Positions 59,805 through 64,000 of a stretch of DNA of 64,000 bases are shown here, in pieces. The notes beneath the pieces are model-generated. The model was not told the origin of the DNA. It searched no databases and saw nothing but the letters and a program-made list of their open reading frames with translations. The DNA is from Scleromitrula shiraiana (taxonomy: Eukaryota; Ascomycota; Leotiomycetes; Helotiales; Sclerotiniaceae), in the NCBI GenBank assembly GCA_028455995.1, contig JABELC010000005.1, forward strand, positions 620,001 to 684,000. The letters run 5' to 3'. Positions within the stretch are counted from its first letter, which is position 1; each line of letters opens with the position of its first letter. A program made the position numbers and the translations under genes.

Positions 59805-62170
59805 CTATCGAAATATAGAGCTCCAATGCCCGGTTGTTAACCAGTATCCACAAAATCTCTTATGAAGCCTCCATGGTAATCTAAAGCGTCTCATAACACG
59901 ATGTACATTCTTAGTGGAATTGACTGGGAGAACCGCTAGGTAATCTCCACTCTCATAAGACATATCTTGAGGTAACTCAATTTCTAGATGGCGTTCTACG
60001 GGAGTATCGGGAGCAGTCAATATTCTGGCATCTACTACAACACCATCTTGAATATCCTGCCTGGAGCTAGTTACCCCATGTTGCGTAGAAATCTCCAAAT
60101 TAATTCCTGGAGTTAGTGCTTTTATGTCTCCACCAGTTCTATGATCAATAGAGGACCAAAAAGATCCATTCAGCCAGTCGTCAGAATCGCCCTTGCACCG
60201 TCCGTAAGGCCACGTTAGACAAGTCTCGAACCTCCAAATTCAGCCATACGACTATCAACAAGCATTGGAATGCGTTGAAATGTTGCTCTCCAATCACCTA
60301 GCTAGTGTCAGATGACAGAATCAGTATTTTAGATGATGGAGCTCACTACGACCACAACCAAAAACAGCGAATTGTACTCCAGATAGAGCATTTGCTTCAA
60401 GTTTCTCAAGCTAGCTGATGATTCTTGCTGCGTTATCTGGAGGGTTACCCTCATACGAACCTGTAATGACAACTACCGGTCGGTCCTTAGGAATTTCGCC
60501 AACTACGCTGTCCATCTATAGAACAGTCGCCTCAAATCTATGTCTAACAGCGGTAGAAGCTACTCGTTGAGCAAAAGAGAGACACGTTTCTGTATTAGAT
60601 CCGTACAATACAGTCAAAGGCTTGGCCTTCAACCTCAACCTTGCAATTTCTGGCATTTCCTCATCATGTGTAACATGTGGAGCAGATGGTGGATTTACAG
60701 ATGGCGATGTGGAGCCTCTTAGAAGATGCTAGATTCGCATTTTATATCCTGGATCGTGCAAACGGAAGTCAAAGCTTTGAAGAAGCATGGCGGTAACCAT
60801 CAATGCTTCTTGCCATGCGAAAACACGTCCGATACATGCTCTTGCACCATTTCCAAAAGACTAACGAATGGTTAGCTCTATTTGTCTGAGCAATTATAAT
60901 ATACTTACTTTCCATGCTGCACCTGACAATTTCTTGAAATTTTCACCCATCATCCGTTCTGGTTTGAATTCGTTCGCATCATTTCCGTATACCTTTGGAC
61001 CCTGTTGCAGAGCCCCAACAAGAACGAGAATTTTGTCCATTGGTTCGATTTGATATTTTCCGTGAGATAAAGTTGCCCTTTGGCCTGTACAGCCTTTGGC
61101 TAATTGTTTAGTTATGGCTGGTGCAGTTGGTGTAAGTCTCAGAGTCTCCTTCCAAATAGCATCTACATATTGAAGTTTGTTGAGGTGCTCAACATGGACA
61201 GGGCCTCTGCCTACTATCTGGTCAACCTCGCGCTGGGCAGCATTGTATGCATCAGGGTTCTTCATCATATTTCAAAATGCAAAAGAAAGGAGTCCAGAGG
61301 TAGTTTCGTGTCCTAACTTGTTAGCTTGTCGGGAAATAACATCATGAGGTTTTGGAACTTACCGGCAACCAAGAATGTAATCATGTTTGCTATGGTTAAG
61401 TCATCTCTCATTTCGTTTCCACCTTGAGGGTCTTTTCCACTGAGCATAGCATTTAATAGATCTTTTTTGTCCGTTGGGTTATCTTTTCGATGCTGTACTA
61501 ATCCCTGTGCCACCCCAAACATAAAATCCTGATCCTGTGTGAATTTCGCTTTCTTTCTAGGCATTAAATTCGTGACGAAAGCAGGACGCCGAGCTCTATC
61601 TCCATACTCTGATAAAAATCCTACCATGTCATCTACAAAAGGATGCATTGTATCTTGGTAGAAAGAATTGAAACGAAAATCTACGGCGCAGAGAGCAATC
61701 GTGTCAAGTGTCAGTCTTGTAAAGTCGTCTGTAAATGTGATCGGAGTAGAAGGGCCTAATCTGGCCCATTTCAAAAGCAATTGATTGCCAATATCTTGCA
61801 TTTCTGGCTTGCAAATCAGCTTTTTTGTTTGGTAATAATAAGCATGGTCCAGAAAATCCTACGATCATACATTCCCTGGATTGCCAGTGGTCCGAAAGCA
61901 GGCACGAGAATTCGATGTGCTTATCCCCAGTCGGGGTCATCGTTGGTTGCCGTAAACGGCGGAGCGTTCACAAATCTCGACTCGTCTAAGATCTCTTCCA
62001 TCATTTCCACGGTACTGACCACGGCAATCCTGCTATTTCCTATCTGTAATGTATATATCGGTCCATATTCGACCGCCATATGCTCAAGTGCTCGGTGGGG
62101 TAGCCTTAATTTTAATACTTCAAGTACCTTGGGTTCTAGACATACATATGCCAGGTACAGCTTCTTGTCC
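59805..62170 (-). pseudogene. Decayed, truncated CYP505-type P450-reductase fusion
   Basis: Read from about 62170 downward, the pieces follow the order of fungal self-sufficient fatty-acid hydroxylases such as P450foxy. P450 pieces are EYGPIYTLQIGNSR, AHRILVPAFGPLAIQGMYD, DFTRLTLDTIALCAVDFRF, AG/HETTSGLLSFAF, WKETLRLTPTAPA, FKPERM and the heme loop FGNGARACIGRVFAWQEAL. FMN-domain pieces include LYGSNTETC, VITGSYEGNPPDNAA and DWRATFQRIPMLVDS, and the start of the reductase FAD part is YESGDYLAVLPVN. Breaks include TAA at 61921-61923, TGA at 61272-61274, TAG at 60729-60731 and 60516-60518, TAA at 60215-60217 and a frameshift near 60190. The sequence loses similarity after RFRLPW (about 59860), so the NADPH-binding part is missing. 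Some intron ends (61345 and 60880 regions) are still intact. Confidence 0.85.
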
Positions 62171-62970
62171 CAAACTTAGGAAGATGTCACGCATTATGTG
62201 GTGTATAGCTTTATTGCGGCATGCTGTATTGTTTCTCAACAGTATGCATGGTGATGTTCTGTTCCCAGGAACTTGGATTATGTAATACAGCAAATGGAAT
62301 CTCCACGGGTTTGGAAATAATCCTACGAAGAAAAACGCATGACCGGATAATCTCTCGATCACTGATTGATTGATTGATTAATATTTGAGAATAAATCGTG
62401 AACCTATTCTTCAGTGGCTATGCAAGTCCTCTAGAGTTGACAGCCGCGTCTGCCCCATCTGATACTGTGCCAACCACCGCTCATCAGTCACCACTCACCA
62501 CAGCCCACTGCACCCCACTCATGCAGAACATGCATTAACATCTTATCTGTCGTGCCTGTAAATATTGGGGTATTTCCTCGATTTTACCCATATGATGGAT
62601 TAAGAATGAGTACAAGTGCGTATGTACGTTCGTATGTCTGTACATCGTCGCGCAAGTTCTTAATATACAGTATATATATGGTACCTGGTAATTAGTTGTT
62701 CTCGATCTTCAAAGAACTAATCCCAAATCTTCATCGTTTGTCCACGAACTAGCTAAAAGAGAACGGCACGTCACCCCACACGCTGTGTTGGCTTGCATCT
62801 ACTTACTAGGTACAGTTGTACACTTGCATGTAGCCTCGAACCACACAATAAATCAAAAAATCTTCTACAATTCTTTCTTCTTGATAAAATTTCACGAAAA
62901 CAATGGATACTTCATTCTATTCAGTCATACTCGTGGCTTCAACATCAATAAAATAGTTAAAACCATCGAA
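62171..62970. other. Intergenic upstream of the P450 relic and last gene
   Basis: About 800 bp between divergent loci. It should contain the former P450 promoter and possibly the degraded beginning of its N-terminus. A GATT repeat (about 62362-62378) is present. No gene is seen. Confidence 0.4.
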
Positions 62971-63549
62971 ATGGCGTCTTTGACACTACCACCACATCAT
63001 CGAACAAAAGCACAATCACCAGCACCTCCAAAATTCCGCTGTCCAGTGGTTCCTGAAGCTCCAAAGGAGAGTGCCATAGTAAGGGTATGCAAACCTGCCA
63101 TTTATTCTCGAAAATTCTGCACACGATTCTGACCTGATCATCAGCTTTTAATCACACCTCTTACATTCGTCTCATTCCTTATATCACTTTTCCTCATCGA
63201 TAGTCACAACAATTCCCTTCGGTTCCATCAACACTCCTCACCATATAGACCGCCCAATACAGTATTTGGCCGTTTCAAAGCATTTCTACATAATCTCATC
63301 TTTACACCACAACCTTATACCTATATCCGATCGCCATATAGGGAACCAAACCCAGAACGAGAGTCGGATAGGAAAAGAGATGAGGGGCCATGGCATTGGC
63401 ATACCAAGCAAAGGAAAATGATGAAGATGGAGGTTTCGGATGCTTTTAAGGTTAGGCAATGGGTTCTAGCTGGGATAATGGTAGGGATAGGCGGTATCGG
63501 GTGGATTGTATTTGGCTTGGGAACTTGGGTTTGGCATAAGTGGATTTGA
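62971..63549 (+). CDS. Small two-helix membrane protein, unknown
   Basis: Model join(62971..63084,63145..63549), 172 aa. The intron (GTATGC...TCAG) joins KESAIVR to LLITPLTFVSFLISLFLI, the first hydrophobic segment. Residues about 60-115 are Asn/Pro/Arg-rich (RPPNTVFGRFKAFLHNLI, REPNPERESDRKRDEG). The second helix is VLAGIMVGIGGIGWIVFGLG near the C-terminus, ending WVWHKWI. The N-terminus is Pro/Lys-rich without a clear presequence. Organisation (two helices bracketing a basic loop) recalls small mitochondrial inner-membrane proteins, but that is speculation. Not recognised. Confidence 0.65.
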
Positions 63550-64000
63550 TAAAAATGCTGGCCAACAGAGAAGCCCGAGGGAAAGGAAGCCCGCAACTGG
63601 CTTCTGCAGTTACAGATTTGACAAGTGATGATCATAAGGGAAACAAAGGAGTTTGGTGCTTAAGGTGTCAAACAAGGAGGGTTAATTACAACTCATAAAA
63701 TCCCAAATATCTTTGTGGTGGATGAATGATATTCATGGATATGAATAGCTTTACATATGTGCATATGTACTTGGGTAGGGAATGGAATGAATACCCAAGT
63801 ATGGATAGGGATGCTTTGGGAATGATTTAGGAATGGTTTGGATGATAAAAATGGTTTGAACATGGATACATCAATTTATATACACACATAATCTCATCCC
63901 AGTGAGAGAGTTCTCAAAGTTGTGAAATCTCTTCAAAAGAAAGTACCCAATCATCCGTGGTGGCTACTCCATATAGAATAAAGTCTTATCGAATTTCAAA
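63550..64000. other. 3' region to window end
   Basis: AT-rich, with GGAATG and GGATA-like short repeats around 63775-63870. No gene is seen before the window ends. Confidence 0.4.

Overview
This is a chromosomal stretch from a filamentous ascomycete. Genes have several short introns (about 48-120 nt) with GTAAGT-type donors and CTAAC/CTGAC-type branch sites, and the proteins are typical fungal versions (Zn2Cys6 regulator, Pho80 cyclin, CYP505 relic, glycogen debranching enzyme, Aro3). AT-rich intergenic DNA full of microsatellites and the protein sequences suggest a leotiomycete, most likely Botrytis or a close Sclerotiniaceae relative; that assignment is inference from recall, not a search.

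Left part (1-12.2 kb): a secreted CAP/PR-1-like protein, a frameshifted hypothetical gene, a branched-chain aminotransferase, the ER sulfhydryl oxidase Erv2, the proteasome beta-1 subunit and a Pho80-type cyclin. From 12.2 to 15.1 kb lies simple-sequence-rich DNA without a convincing gene.

Middle-left (15-24 kb): a local cluster of six BTB/POZ loci, four on the minus strand followed by two on the plus strand. Three are intact, one is open but lacks a visible ATG start, one has lost its BTB core and one has in-frame stops. Five of the six keep a C-terminal C-x-[FY]-H-x-H motif. About 2.4 kb of AT-rich, gene-free DNA follows.

Centre and right (26-57 kb): a mostly housekeeping block. It contains a disordered hypothetical protein, Atp11, a 4-coumarate-CoA-ligase-like enzyme ending in a peroxisomal tripeptide, a Zn2Cys6 factor with a 6-nt micro-exon, a WD40-cyclophilin, glycogen debranching enzyme divergent from NAD-glycerol-3-phosphate dehydrogenase, Aro3 DAHP synthase, cytochrome c1, an MBD4-like HhH-GPD glycosylase apparently fused to a lysine-rich N-terminal region, a C-terminally anchored hypothetical protein and a degenerate SDR-like protein.

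Right end (57-64 kb): small membrane proteins around a decayed, truncated P450-reductase fusion (CYP505 type). The proteins fall into mitochondrial respiration (Atp11, Cyt1), amino acid metabolism (BCAT, Aro3), carbon reserve and osmolyte metabolism (debranching enzyme, Gpd), and protein folding or turnover (Erv2, cyclophilin, proteasome). No gene cluster of a single pathway is evident apart from the BTB array. Exon coordinates were derived by hand from reading frame, splice-site consensus and remembered family sequences.
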